From positions 62,001 to 126,000 of the forward strand of contig CAVYEI010000003.1 in assembly GCA_963767475.1 (NCBI GenBank): a stretch of DNA of 64,000 nucleotides, in the 5' to 3' direction. The notes beneath the pieces are model-generated. The model was not told the DNA's origin. It saw only the letters and a program-made list of their open reading frames with translations, and did no database searches. The translations under genes and the position numbers were made by a program. The stretch is from WHSW01 sp963767475 (lineage in GTDB: Bacteria; Actinomycetota; Thermoleophilia; Solirubrobacterales; 70-9). This document shows positions 16,285 to 25,404 of this stretch, piece after piece. Position 1 is the first letter of the stretch. Each line of letters opens with the position of its first letter.

Positions 16285-16686
16285 TCAGGCGGCCTCGCCG
16301 AGCGCGTCCCTGAGGTCGAAGGCGCGGATGCCCTCGGGGCCGTCGTCGGTGCAGTCGAAAAAGCGCGGGTTGACGCAGGCAAACGAGGCGCCGTCGCCCT
16401 CGTAGCTGGGCTCGACCCGGAACTGGCACTGCGGCAGCGGCTGGCTCGCCATCTTGATTCCGCCGAAGCCGCCGTCGGCCTCGGCGAGCTCGAACATGTC
16501 GACGTCGATCTCGGCGCTGAAGACCTTGCGCATGCAACCCATGTAGCGCCCGCCGGTGAGCTGGTCCTCGTAGCTGTAGAGGAATCGGCAGCCGAGCTCG
16601 ATGCAGCCGCGCGGCTCGATCATCTTGTCGCAGAAGGTGCGGCAGCGCCGACACTCGCTCGCCTGCGTTCGCTGAACCGTGGCCAC
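16285..16686 (-). CDS. Cys-rich protein of unknown function
   Basis: A 133-residue soluble protein with nine cysteines, at 12, 15, 19, 28, 33, 51, 87, 104 and 112. The first five form C-x2-C-x3-C-x8-C-x4-C, which could bind zinc or an Fe-S cluster. There is no signal peptide, so it is probably cytoplasmic. GTG at 16686 begins nine bases after the dnaE stop on the same strand, so the two genes are probably cotranscribed. I do not recognise the family; a role linked to replication is only suggested by position. Confidence 0.75.
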   Translation of the reverse strand: MATVQRTQASECRRCRTFCDKMIEPRGCIELGCRFLYSYEDQLTGGRYMGCMRKVFSAEIDVDMFELAEADGGFGGIKMASQPLPQCQFRVEPSYEGDGASFACVNPRFFDCTDDGPEGIRAFDLRDALGEAA

Positions 16687-16695
16687 GAATGAAGT

Positions 16696-19600
16696 CTATG
16701 CAGCGAGGGCGGCGGGTCCGAGCAATTGGTCGAGCTCGGCGCGCAGCGCCGCCGACGGGGTGACCCGGTAGTCGGTCCCGAAGCGAAGCCGCCGCAACCC
16801 CTCGCGGGTGCGCATCTCGAGCAGCACCTCGTTCTCACCCGGGTAAGCACCGAACAGCGACTTGAGCTCGTCGATCAGGCCGGCGCCGAACTCGGCGGCG
16901 TTCACCCTCAGGACCAGCGGCCCGGCGACCCTGGCCGCCTTCGCTCGCGCCGCCGCAACCTCGTCGGCACCCGGCTCGAAGTTCTCGGCCTCGTGGACGA
17001 CGAGGCTGAGCTTGCCCGCCTCTCCCTTGTCGACGCGGCCGCGGATCACGACCACCCGGTCGACCTCGATCGCCTCGGCGACCTCGGACGCCGCATCGCG
17101 GACGAACAGCTCCAGCCGCCCCTCGAGGTCGTCGAGAGCGGCGAACATCACGTAGCCGCCGCGGCGGGTGCGCACCTTCTTCGCCTCGGAGACGATCCCG
17201 CCGACAGTGACCCAGGCCCCGTCGGACATCGCCGGGACGTCGGCGAGCGGACGCTCGACCCGGGCGCGCAGCGCCTCGCGCACCTCGCCCAGCGGATGTG
17301 CGGAGACGAACGTCCCCAGGGTCTCCTTCTCCAGCCGCAAGAGCTCGCGCTGATCGAACTCCTCGCTGGGGACGGCCGTGTGCCGCGGAGCCGCGAAGGC
17401 GCCACCGGCCGCGGGCGCCTGCTCGCCGCCCGCCGGGGCATCGCCGAGATCGAAGATCGAGCCCTGGCCGCGGCGCGTGTCCTCCTGCGCCTTCTGGCCG
17501 GCGGACTGCGCCTGGGCGAGAACCTCGAGCATCCCGCGCCGCGGATCGCCGGTCGAGTCGAGCGCCCCGCACTTGATCAGGCACTCGATCGCGCGCTTGT
17601 TCACGACCCGCGCGTCGACGCGCTCGCAGAAGTCCCAGATCGATTCGAACGGCGCCGACTCGCGGACCGCGATGATCGTCTCGACCGCGGAGTGGCCGAC
17701 GTTCTTGACCGCGTCGAGACCGAAGCGGATCGACTTGCCGCTGACGACGAAGCCGTGGACGGAGGAGTTGACGTCGGGCGGCAGCACCTCGATCTCCATC
17801 TCGGCGCATTTGTTGACGAAGAACGGGACCTTGTCCTTGGTCGACATCACCGAGGAGATCACGGCCGCCATGTACTCGGCCGGGTAGTTGGCCTTCAGGT
17901 ACGCGGTCCGGTAGGCGATCAGCGCGTAGCAGGCGGCGTGGGACTTGTTGAAGCTGTAGTCGGCCGCCGCGGTCATCAGCGACCAGAGGTCCTTGGCGAC
18001 TCCGGGAGCGGTGTCGGAGGATTCGCAGCCGGCGCGGAACTTGTCCTCCATCGTCGCCATCAGCTCGCGCTTCTTCTTGCCCACCGCCTTGCGCAGGTCG
18101 TCGGCCTGGGCCGGGCTGAAGCCGGCGATCTGCTTCGCGATCTCCATCAGCTGTTCCTGATAGATGCAGCAGCCGTAGGTCGACTCGGTGATCGCCCGCA
18201 GGCGCGGGTCGGCGTAGGTGACGCTCGCCGGCTGGCGCTTGCCGCGCGCGTAGTCGTCGATGTAGCGCATCGCCCCCGGGCGGTAGAGCGAGACCAGGGC
18301 GACGATGTCGTCGAACTCCGTCGGGCGCACCTTGCGCAGGGCGTCGCGCATGCCCTCGGACTCGAGCTGGAAGACGCCGACCGAGTCGCCCCCGGCGAGC
18401 ATCTCGTAGGTCTTCGAGTCGTCCATCGGGATCGCCTCGATGTCGCACTCGTCGCCGCGCGAACGGCGGATGATCTCGACCGCGTCCTCGATCACGTCGA
18501 GGTTGCGCAGGCCGAGGAAGTCCATCTTCAGCAGCCCGATCTCCTCGATCGGGTTCATCGAGTACTGGGTGACGATCTTGTACTGGCGCTCGGGCTTGCC
18601 GTTCGCCCCCTTCTCGGCCGGCGCCCCGCGATCCTCGGCCAGCTGCAGCGGCACGATCTCGTCCAGGGGGCGATCGGCGATCACCACCGCCGCGGCGTGG
18701 ATCGAGTTGTTGCGGACGATCCCCTCGAGACCCTGGGCGACCTCGACGATCCGCTTCACATCGGCGTCGGCGTCGACCGCCCGGCGCAGGTCCTGGCCGG
18801 GCTTCAGGCACTCCTCGAAGCTCGGGCTGCGCCCCATGATCGGCTCCGGGATCAGCTTCGCCGCCCGGTCGCCGGTGGCGTAGTCGTAGCCGAGCACGCG
18901 GGCCGAGTCGCGGGTCGCCGCCCGCGGCGCCATCTTGCCGAAGGTGATGATCTGGGCCACCGACTCGCGCCCGTACTTCTCCTGCACGTAGCGGATCACG
19001 CGCTCGCGCCCGCGGACCGAGAAATCGATGTCGATGTCGGGCATCGACTTGCGCGCCGGGTTGAGAAAGCGCTCGAACAGGAGGTCGTTGGCGAGCGGGT
19101 CGAGGTCGGTGATGTTGAGCGAGTAGGCGACGATCGAGCCCGCCGCCGAGCCGCGCCCCGGGCCGACCGCGACCCCGTTCTCCTTCGCGTAGCTGACGAA
19201 GTCCCAGACGATCAGGAAGTAGGACTCGAAGCCCATCTCGTCGATCACCCCGAGCTCGAAATCGAGCCGCTCGACCGCCTCTGCCGGCGGCGGATCGCCG
19301 TAGCGACGGGCCAAGCCCTCGCGGGCGAGCCGGTGCAGCATCTCGCGCGGCTCCTCGCCGTCGGGAGTCGGGAAGCGCGGCAAGAGCAGCTTGCCGAGCT
19401 CAATCTCGACGTTGCAGCGCTCGGCGATCTCGAGCGTCGTCGGCACCGACTCGGGCCAGGCCTTGAACGCCTCCTCCATCTCGGCCGCGCTCTTGAGGAA
19501 GAACTCGTTGGTGTCGAAGGTCAGCTTCGGCTGCTCGAGCGTCGACTTGGTCTGCACGCAGAGCAGCGCCGCGTGGTTTTGGTAGTCCTCGCGTCGCAGG

Positions 19601-20247
19601 TAGTGGACGTCGGCGGTGGCGACCAGCGGCCGGCCGAGCTCGCGGGCGTAGCGGACGATGCCCTGGTTGGCCTTCGCCTGCTCGGGGATCCCGTTCTCCT
19701 GCACCTCGAAGTAGACATCGTCGGCGCCGAACACCTGGACCAGGTCGTCGAGATGGGCGCGGGCGTCGTCGGGGCGCTCTTCCACCAGGCGACGGCAAAA
19801 GCGCGACTGCAGGCAGCCGGTGAGCGCGATCACACCGTCGGCATGGCGCTCGAGCAACTCCATGTCCACGTTCGCCTTGCCGCGCCTGAAGCCCTCGAGG
19901 AAGCCGGCCGAGGTGAGCTTGACCAGGTTGCGGAAGCCGGTGTCGTCGGCGGCCATCAGGGTGAGGTGGTTGCGCTCCACCCGGCCCTCGGCGCGGCGAT
20001 CGTCGACCAGATAGGCCTCGAGCCCGAGGATCGGCTTGATCCCGTGCTCGCGACAGGCCTTGTAGTGCTCGACCGCGCCGTTCATGACCCCGTGGTCGGT
20101 GAGCCCGAGCGCCGGCATCCCGAGTTCGGCCGCCCTCGCGGCGAGCCCGCGATCGACCTTGTCGGCTCCCTTGTTGACGATCTTGCAGGCGCCGTCGAGC
20201 AACGAGTACTCGCTGTGCACGTGCAGATGAACCACGTTCCCGCTCAC
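16696..20247 (-). CDS. dnaE: DNA polymerase III alpha subunit
   Basis: The replicative polymerase subunit, 1183 residues. The N-terminal PHP domain begins HLHVHSEYSLLDG and keeps several metal-binding histidines. The catalytic acidic residues are in PDIDIDFS and further on in the palm (KMDFLGLRNL). The helix-hairpin-helix region and the C-terminal OB fold (GAWVTVGGIVSE, about 1000-1090) follow in family order. Length fits the DnaE1 type. It starts at GTG 20247 and is divergent from a SixA-like gene 71 bases away. A long open frame on the opposite strand is a high-GC artefact. Confidence 0.96.
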   Translation of the reverse strand: MSGNVVHLHVHSEYSLLDGACKIVNKGADKVDRGLAARAAELGMPALGLTDHGVMNGAVEHYKACREHGIKPILGLEAYLVDDRRAEGRVERNHLTLMAADDTGFRNLVKLTSAGFLEGFRRGKANVDMELLERHADGVIALTGCLQSRFCRRLVEERPDDARAHLDDLVQVFGADDVYFEVQENGIPEQAKANQGIVRYARELGRPLVATADVHYLRREDYQNHAALLCVQTKSTLEQPKLTFDTNEFFLKSAAEMEEAFKAWPESVPTTLEIAERCNVEIELGKLLLPRFPTPDGEEPREMLHRLAREGLARRYGDPPPAEAVERLDFELGVIDEMGFESYFLIVWDFVSYAKENGVAVGPGRGSAAGSIVAYSLNITDLDPLANDLLFERFLNPARKSMPDIDIDFSVRGRERVIRYVQEKYGRESVAQIITFGKMAPRAATRDSARVLGYDYATGDRAAKLIPEPIMGRSPSFEECLKPGQDLRRAVDADADVKRIVEVAQGLEGIVRNNSIHAAAVVIADRPLDEIVPLQLAEDRGAPAEKGANGKPERQYKIVTQYSMNPIEEIGLLKMDFLGLRNLDVIEDAVEIIRRSRGDECDIEAIPMDDSKTYEMLAGGDSVGVFQLESEGMRDALRKVRPTEFDDIVALVSLYRPGAMRYIDDYARGKRQPASVTYADPRLRAITESTYGCCIYQEQLMEIAKQIAGFSPAQADDLRKAVGKKKRELMATMEDKFRAGCESSDTAPGVAKDLWSLMTAAADYSFNKSHAACYALIAYRTAYLKANYPAEYMAAVISSVMSTKDKVPFFVNKCAEMEIEVLPPDVNSSVHGFVVSGKSIRFGLDAVKNVGHSAVETIIAVRESAPFESIWDFCERVDARVVNKRAIECLIKCGALDSTGDPRRGMLEVLAQAQSAGQKAQEDTRRGQGSIFDLGDAPAGGEQAPAAGGAFAAPRHTAVPSEEFDQRELLRLEKETLGTFVSAHPLGEVREALRARVERPLADVPAMSDGAWVTVGGIVSEAKKVRTRRGGYVMFAALDDLEGRLELFVRDAASEVAEAIEVDRVVVIRGRVDKGEAGKLSLVVHEAENFEPGADEVAAARAKAARVAGPLVLRVNAAEFGAGLIDELKSLFGAYPGENEVLLEMRTREGLRRLRFGTDYRVTPSAALRAELDQLLGPAALAA

Positions 20248-20318
20248 CGCCCGATCATCGCAACCGGTTCGGTCGGCACCGATGCCCGAAACCGCTAACT
20301 GCGAGGATCACGATCGCT

Positions 20319-20753
20319 TTGATCTGGCTGCTCCGACACGGCGACGCCGAGGACCACGCCGCCGACGACTCCTCGCGCCGCCTGACCGCCAAGGGCGAGC
20401 GACAGGCCCGCGCCGCCGGCGAGGCGCTGGCGGCGCTCGGCGTCGAGATCGAGGCCTGCCTGACGAGCCCCAAGATCCGCTCGGTCGAGACCGCCAGGAT
20501 CGCCTGCGAGTCGCTCGGCGTTGAGCCCGAGATCGAGGAGGCGCTGCGCGGCGGGGACTTCGATCCCGAGCAGCTCGCCGCCGGGCGCGGCACGGTCCTG
20601 ATCGTCGGCCACGAGCCCGACCTGTCGCGGGCGATCCAGCTGCTCAGCGGCGGCCGCGTGGAGATGAAGAAGGGCGGTCTGGCAGCGCTCTCGGGCCCCA
20701 CCCTGGCCTCGTTGCTGCGGCCGGCGCAGATCCGCAGGATCGCCGCTGGTTAG
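20319..20753 (+). CDS. SixA-type phosphohistidine phosphatase
   Basis: A 144-residue histidine phosphatase. The catalytic RHG motif is at the N-terminus (WLLRHGDAED), the phosphate-binding arginine is in TSPKIRSVETA, and the second histidine is in IVGHEPDL. SixA proteins dephosphorylate phosphohistidine in signalling proteins such as HPt domains. It starts at TTG 20319 with GAGG upstream. It is divergent from dnaE and converges within 20 bases on a PAS histidine kinase, which could be a functional link, though this is inference only. Confidence 0.88.
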   Translation: MIWLLRHGDAEDHAADDSSRRLTAKGERQARAAGEALAALGVEIEACLTSPKIRSVETARIACESLGVEPEIEEALRGGDFDPEQLAAGRGTVLIVGHEPDLSRAIQLLSGGRVEMKKGGLAALSGPTLASLLRPAQIRRIAAG

Positions 20754-20770
20754 AGCAGGATCGCGGGTCG

Positions 20771-21988
20771 TTAGAGCCTGCTGCGCCGCGCCTCGTGGCG
20801 ACCGGCGCCGCCGCTTCCTCGCCCGCTCTCGCCTGTCGGCAGATGGACGACGAAGGTGGCGCCGGGCTCGCGATCGTCGACGACCTCGATCGAGCCACCG
20901 TGCGCCTCGACGATCGCGCGGGTGACGGCGAGGCCGATGCCCATGCCGCCGCCGGCGCCCGGACCGGAGCCCACGGAGCGTTCGAACACGTTCGCGCGCT
21001 CGCCGTCCTCGATCCCGGGCCCGGTGTCGGAGACGCGGATCTGAAACTCGCCGGCGCCGCAGACCAGCTTGACCACGACCCGGCCCCCGTCGGGCGTGAA
21101 CTTGAGCGCGTTCGAGATCAGGTTGTGGACCACCTGGCCGAGGCGGTCGGCGTCGCCGCGATAGAAGGGATCGCGTTCGATCATCGCCAGCAGGTCGATG
21201 CTCTTGGCCTCGGCGCGCGGGCGGGCGGCGTCGACGGACCCGGCGACTATCTCGCCGAGCCGCACCTGGCCCTTCTCGATCCGGAGCTCGCCCGAGCTCG
21301 TCTGCGCGGCGACCCGCAGGTCGGCCGCGAGGCGGGCGATCCGTGCGACCTCTCGCTCGAGCGTCTCCAGCGATTGGCGTGCATCGTCGCCGAGCAGCCG
21401 GCGCTCGTCGTCGCCGATCGCATCGAGCTGCCCGAGCACCGAGGTCACCGGAGTCGCGAGCTCGTGCGCGACCGTGGCGAAGAATTCGAGGCGGGCGCGC
21501 TCGGTCTGGATCTCGGTGCGGCGGCGAGCCGTGATGTCGCGGATCCAGGCGTCGAACGCCCAGCCGGCGTCGGTGCGCAGCGCCGAGACCGACATCTCCA
21601 CCGTCCGCTCGCTGTCGTCGCGGCGCCGCGCCGGCAGCTCGACGGAGCGGCCGAGAAACTCTCCCCTGCCCCCGGCAAGGAACCTGGCGAGGTCGCGCTC
21701 GTGATCCGCCCGCAGGCGCGCCGGGACGATCGTCTCGCTCAGCGTGCGTCCGATCGCCTCCTCGCTGCTCCAGCCGAAGAGCTGCTCAGCGGCCGGGTTC
21801 CAGGCGACGATCACTCCCTGTTCGTCGCTGGAGACGAAGGCGTCGGTGGACCGTTCGATCACCAGGCCCGCGCGGCCCTCGGGCCACTGCGGGGCGAAGT
21901 CGGAGCCGGGATCGCGCCGTGCAGGACGCCGCAGACGCTGCACGCGCTGGTTGCCGGTTCGTTCTGTCAGGGGTAGTTTCGGTGCCAT
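20771..21988 (-). CDS. cytoplasmic PAS sensor histidine kinase
   Basis: A 405-residue kinase without transmembrane helices. A PAS domain spans about 42-160 (STDAFVSSDEQGVIVAWNPAA), followed by HisKA with the phospho-acceptor in ATVAHELATPVTSVLG and a HATPase_c domain with NLISNALKFTPDGG, DTGPGI and a GGGMGIGLAV box. A basic Gly/Ser-rich tail ends the protein. No response regulator is adjacent; the LuxR-type regulator at 24093 is the nearest candidate, on the far side of the GH5-like gene. Confidence 0.9.
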   Translation of the reverse strand: MAPKLPLTERTGNQRVQRLRRPARRDPGSDFAPQWPEGRAGLVIERSTDAFVSSDEQGVIVAWNPAAEQLFGWSSEEAIGRTLSETIVPARLRADHERDLARFLAGGRGEFLGRSVELPARRRDDSERTVEMSVSALRTDAGWAFDAWIRDITARRRTEIQTERARLEFFATVAHELATPVTSVLGQLDAIGDDERRLLGDDARQSLETLEREVARIARLAADLRVAAQTSSGELRIEKGQVRLGEIVAGSVDAARPRAEAKSIDLLAMIERDPFYRGDADRLGQVVHNLISNALKFTPDGGRVVVKLVCGAGEFQIRVSDTGPGIEDGERANVFERSVGSGPGAGGGMGIGLAVTRAIVEAHGGSIEVVDDREPGATFVVHLPTGESGRGSGGAGRHEARRSRL

Positions 21989-22128
21989 CTGGGGTGGATG
22001 TCGCTATCAACCGTTCGTCCGCTCCCTCATCCAGTTCGTTGGATCGACGCGACGGCGCGGGCGAGTCAACGTTGGCCGGCGACTCAACGGATGTACGAGG
22101 GGAGATCCCCAGCTGGCTTGTCGTCGGA

Positions 22129-24015
22129 TCAGGCGCCTGCGGCCGCGTGTGCGGCGACCTCCTCAGGCGTCAGGGCGAGGCCGTAGACCGCGACCTCGTC
22201 GATCGTGCCGGCGAACGCGCTGCGGCCCTGGCGGCCGACCAGCAGCGGCGCGGCGTTGTCGACCAGGCGGCGAGAAGCGGAGCGCGCCCAGCCGGAACCG
22301 CAGCTGCCGTCGACGCAGATCCGCATCGTTCGCCCGTCGAAGCTTGCGACCACGTGGTGGCGCTCGCCGGCGGCGAGCCGCGGCCCGTACACGGTCGCCG
22401 GGCGCTTGCCACGTGAGAGCGAGAAGCTGAGCCGGCCGCGGCCGGTGGTCTCGAGCGCATAGCCGCCCCAATGCTTCTGCAGCTTCGAGATCACCGGCCC
22501 GCCGACCCGCTTGCGGGAGGCCTTGGCGGGCTGGATCCAGGCCTCGAGCGTGAACGCATGACGAGCCGGGAAGTCGGCCTGGTCGCCGAAAGCGATCGAG
22601 CCCGCCGCGCCGGCGCGAAAGACGGCCGCCGAGTCGGGATCGGAGCCGATCAGGCCGGCGCCCTTGAGCACGGCGGGCGCGTAGCTGCCGTCGACGGCGC
22701 CGGCGGAGGCAACGGCGGTCTTCATCCCGGCCGGCTCGCCGAGGCGCCAGTAGCCCTCGAGGCCCGCGGTCGCGGTGACCGCGCTCGCGTAGCGTCCGCC
22801 GGCCGGCGCCCAGCCGCCGTCGAGCGGTGACCCGGGCTGGCCGAAGCGGCGCAGAACGTCCTCGATCGGATCGCCCGGACCGGCGCCGTAGGGACCCCGC
22901 GCGCCGCTGTTGAAGGACGAGTCGCTGGGCTCGCGGATTCGCTCCCAGAGCAGGTATCCGTCCATGCCCGCCGCGAACTGGGCCTCGATCTTCGCCTCGA
23001 TCAGGCCGGCCCGCGCCTGCAGCGACGAGGCTGAGATCGTGCCGGTGCGGTTGCCGGCGGAGTCGACGTCCGCGGCGATCCCGGACTCGCCGACGAAAAT
23101 CGGCTTGTTGAGGCCGCCTGGACCGCACTGGGCGAGCCGCTGGGCGAGCCCGTTCCAGGCGTCGCCGGGCATCGGCTCGGCGGCGTGGTCGTAGTCGTGG
23201 ATCTCGCAGATGTCGACCGGCTCGTTGATGCTGCGGTAGTTGTCGGAGGAGCCGCCGCACTGCCCCGAGCCCATCGTCCCGAGGCTGACCAGGTGGTTCG
23301 GATCGGCCCCGTGCACGGCCGCCGACATCTCGGTGGCGAAGCCGCGCAGCGCCGCGGCGGCGGCGTTCTCGTCGCAGCCCGAGCCGCCCGGCGCCTCGGC
23401 CTCGTTGGCGAGCTGCCAGAAGGCGATCGCGGGATCGTCGCGGTAGTGGGAGGCGACCTTGGTCGCGTAGTTCTTGTAGGAGAGCGAGTAGCCGTAGCTC
23501 GAGTCCTGGCGAAAGCCGCCGCCGTAGAAGCCGACCGTCTTCGCGGCGCCCGACGGCTCGCAGTCGGCCCAGTGGTTGACGAGCACGGGGATTACGCGGA
23601 TGCCGCGCGCTCGCGCCGCGTCGAGGACGCGATCGAAGGCCGCCCAGGAGCCCGCCCCGGGGCCGGCTCCGTCGGCGTCGTACATGCTCTGGAAGAACCA
23701 GGTGCGGACGACGTTGGCGCCGCTGGCGCGCATCTGGTCCATCCAGCTGCCGAGCTCGGCCTCGCTCGCGGGGCCGAAGCCGGAGTCGCAGACGTAGCCT
23801 CCCGGGCGCGCCGTCAGCCGGTACTGGTTGTAGCCGACCGGCACCCAGGGCTCGGTCCCGGCGCCGGTGGAGACGGCGAACTTGGCGCCGTCGGCGACCA
23901 CGAAGCCGCTCGGCGCCGCCGCTGCCGTGGCCGGCACGAGCGCCACGGCCGCCGCGGCGAGCACGACGGCTGCCAGGTAGCGCGCAGGACGAGATCTGGT
24001 CCGGTTGGTCTCCAC
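22129..24015 (-). CDS. secreted GH5-like glycoside hydrolase with LamG domain
   Basis: A 628-residue exported enzyme. A signal peptide (about 1-34, ending ATAAAA) precedes a TIM-barrel domain (about 37-400) with candidate catalytic glutamates in WQLANEAEA (acid/base) and FVGESG (nucleophile). Together with NVVRTWFF and the substrate-cleft aromatics this resembles GH5 endo-mannanases or cellulases. A C-terminal LamG/concanavalin-like domain (about 425-620, starting GLEGYWRLGE) probably binds polysaccharide. Several cysteines in the catalytic domain suggest disulfides. The start is GTG at 24015; a small hairpin (ACACCCG-AAG-CGGGTGT) lies immediately upstream of it in the mRNA. Confidence 0.88.
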   Translation of the reverse strand: METNRTRSRPARYLAAVVLAAAAVALVPATAAAAPSGFVVADGAKFAVSTGAGTEPWVPVGYNQYRLTARPGGYVCDSGFGPASEAELGSWMDQMRASGANVVRTWFFQSMYDADGAGPGAGSWAAFDRVLDAARARGIRVIPVLVNHWADCEPSGAAKTVGFYGGGFRQDSSYGYSLSYKNYATKVASHYRDDPAIAFWQLANEAEAPGGSGCDENAAAAALRGFATEMSAAVHGADPNHLVSLGTMGSGQCGGSSDNYRSINEPVDICEIHDYDHAAEPMPGDAWNGLAQRLAQCGPGGLNKPIFVGESGIAADVDSAGNRTGTISASSLQARAGLIEAKIEAQFAAGMDGYLLWERIREPSDSSFNSGARGPYGAGPGDPIEDVLRRFGQPGSPLDGGWAPAGGRYASAVTATAGLEGYWRLGEPAGMKTAVASAGAVDGSYAPAVLKGAGLIGSDPDSAAVFRAGAAGSIAFGDQADFPARHAFTLEAWIQPAKASRKRVGGPVISKLQKHWGGYALETTGRGRLSFSLSRGKRPATVYGPRLAAGERHHVVASFDGRTMRICVDGSCGSGWARSASRRLVDNAAPLLVGRQGRSAFAGTIDEVAVYGLALTPEEVAAHAAAGA

Positions 24016-24053
24016 AACACCCGCTTCGGGTGTGTGGCCACGCCCAGCATCGG

Positions 24054-24096
24054 CCGTACGGTTGAACGCGGGGAGGGCTGGGGGTCAACCGTATGG
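24054..24096. promoter_or_regulatory. inverted repeat TACGGTTGA-N19-TCAACCGTA between divergent genes
   Basis: A perfect 9-bp inverted repeat (24057-24065 and 24085-24093), extended by two more pairs after one mismatch. It lies between the GH5-like gene (minus) and the LuxR response regulator (plus). The right arm overlaps the first possible ATG of the regulator (24093), so either it is an operator and translation starts at ATG 24123, or it folds in the leader. CCGTACGG within the left arm is itself palindromic. Confidence 0.45.
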
Positions 24097-24839
24097 GCCC
24101 GCTGGCCGATAGGTGTATCGAGATGGCACAAACGGCTTATCCAAGCGACTCGGGCTCAGGCACCGGCTCTGGGGCCACGCGGTCCCCTGCGGCGCCCGCA
24201 AGCCGCCAGAAGCAGACGACGGTGCTGATTGCGGACGATCATCCGATCTACCGCCAGGGACTCGCCCGTTCGATCAAGGCGCGGCCCGATCTGAAGCTCG
24301 TCTCAGTGGCCGAACAGGGCCGCGAGGTGCTCGCCCAGATCGAGGAGTTCGACCCCGACGTCGCCGTTGTCGATCTGCGGATGCCCGAGCTCAACGGACT
24401 CGAGGTCGCCCGCGCGGCCGGCGAGCGCGGCGCCCGCACGCGGATGATCCTGCTCACCGGCCATGGCGCCGACGTCGCCTTCGAGGCGCTCGAACTCGGG
24501 ATCGCCGCGGTGCTCTCGAAGACCGCCAATCCGGACGCGATCTGCGACGCGATCGTCGCCGTCGGCGACGGCGAGGCCTACGTCGGCCCCGAGTTCCACG
24601 CTTCCCTGGCGGCCGCGATCAGCGCTCGCCGCGACGAGTCCGGCCCGATCCTGAGTCCGCGCGAGCACGAGGTGCTCGAGCTCGCCGCCGACGGCCTCTC
24701 GGTGTCGGAGATCGGCAAGCGGCTGCACCTCAGCGGCGCGACCGTCAAGACCCACCTTCAACACACCTACCGCAAGCTCGAGGTCACCGACCGGGCAGCC
24801 GCGGTCGCCGTCGCCCTGCGACGCGGGCTGATCAGCTGA
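24093..24839 (+). CDS. NarL/LuxR-family response regulator
   Basis: The product has 248 residues from ATG 24093 (or 238 from ATG 24123). After a disordered Ser/Gly/Ala N-terminus of about 40 residues comes a complete receiver domain (LIADDHPIYRQGL, phospho-acceptor Asp94 in VVDLRMPELNG, LLTGHG, lysine in LSKTA). A LuxR helix-turn-helix follows (about 185-245, LSPREHEVLELAADG and LSGATVKTHLQHTYRKL). One base after its stop, GTG starts the HisKA-REC protein, so the two are coupled. Its kinase may be the PAS protein at 20771. Confidence 0.92.
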   Translation: MGPLADRCIEMAQTAYPSDSGSGTGSGATRSPAAPASRQKQTTVLIADDHPIYRQGLARSIKARPDLKLVSVAEQGREVLAQIEEFDPDVAVVDLRMPELNGLEVARAAGERGARTRMILLTGHGADVAFEALELGIAAVLSKTANPDAICDAIVAVGDGEAYVGPEFHASLAAAISARRDESGPILSPREHEVLELAADGLSVSEIGKRLHLSGATVKTHLQHTYRKLEVTDRAAAVAVALRRGLIS

Positions 24840-24840
24840 C

Positions 24841-25386
24841 GTGGCGGCGGAGCCGCACACCGAGACGGGCGCCGAGCTCAGCCACGAGCTCAACAACAGC
24901 GTCGGCGTCGTGCTCCAGCTCGCCCACCTGGCGCGCCGGGGAGTCGACGACGGCTCGCAGGCCGCCGCCGATCTCGACCTGCTGGTGGCCGAGTCCGAGC
25001 GCCTCGTGAAGATGCTGGCGCGGCCGCCGACGGTGCTCGTGGTCGAGGACGATCCGACGATGCGGGCCCTGGTCGAGCGCACGCTCACCGACACGGGGCT
25101 GGCGGTGATCGCGGCCGGATCGGTAGGCGAGGCGCTCGCCGCTCTGGCCGGCAGCCACGCTCGGGTCGATCTCGTGCTCACCGACCTCGGGGTCCCGGGG
25201 CTGGCCGGCGACGACCTCCCCGCCGCGCTCGCGAGCGCCGGCGAGAAACCTCCGGTGGTCGTGATGTCTGGCTCCGACAGCGCCGGCGTCCCGGCCTCGG
25301 CGCACCTGCCGAAGCCCTTTCGACCCGATGAGCTGGTCACCGCGGTGCGCGATGCGCTCGGCGGCGCCAACGGCCGCGCAGATTAG
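24841..25386 (+). CDS. HisKA-like helix fused to a receiver domain, no kinase domain
   Basis: A 181-residue protein. Residues 10-58 resemble a histidine-kinase dimerisation hairpin with an H box (AELSHELNNSVGVVLQ, His15). Residues 64-175 form a full receiver domain (VVEDDP, phospho-acceptor Asp115 in VLTDLGVPG, MSGSD, lysine in LPKPF). No HATPase_c domain lies between or after them. It could be a phosphotransfer-receiver adaptor, or the remnant of a hybrid kinase that lost its ATPase. It is coupled to the upstream response regulator by a one-base gap. Confidence 0.8.
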   Translation: MAAEPHTETGAELSHELNNSVGVVLQLAHLARRGVDDGSQAAADLDLLVAESERLVKMLARPPTVLVVEDDPTMRALVERTLTDTGLAVIAAGSVGEALAALAGSHARVDLVLTDLGVPGLAGDDLPAALASAGEKPPVVVMSGSDSAGVPASAHLPKPFRPDELVTAVRDALGGANGRAD

Positions 25387-25404
25387 GTTCCGGCGCGGAT
25401 CCGG

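Noticed and set aside
16726..20298. A 1190-codon open frame opposite dnaE
   Set aside because: dnaE on the other strand shows all polymerase motifs; the antisense frame has none.
22024..22128. Small inverted repeats (ATCCA-N6-TGGAT and GGGG-N4-CCCC) before the PAS kinase gene
   Set aside because: Arms of 4-5 bp are expected by chance at this GC content.
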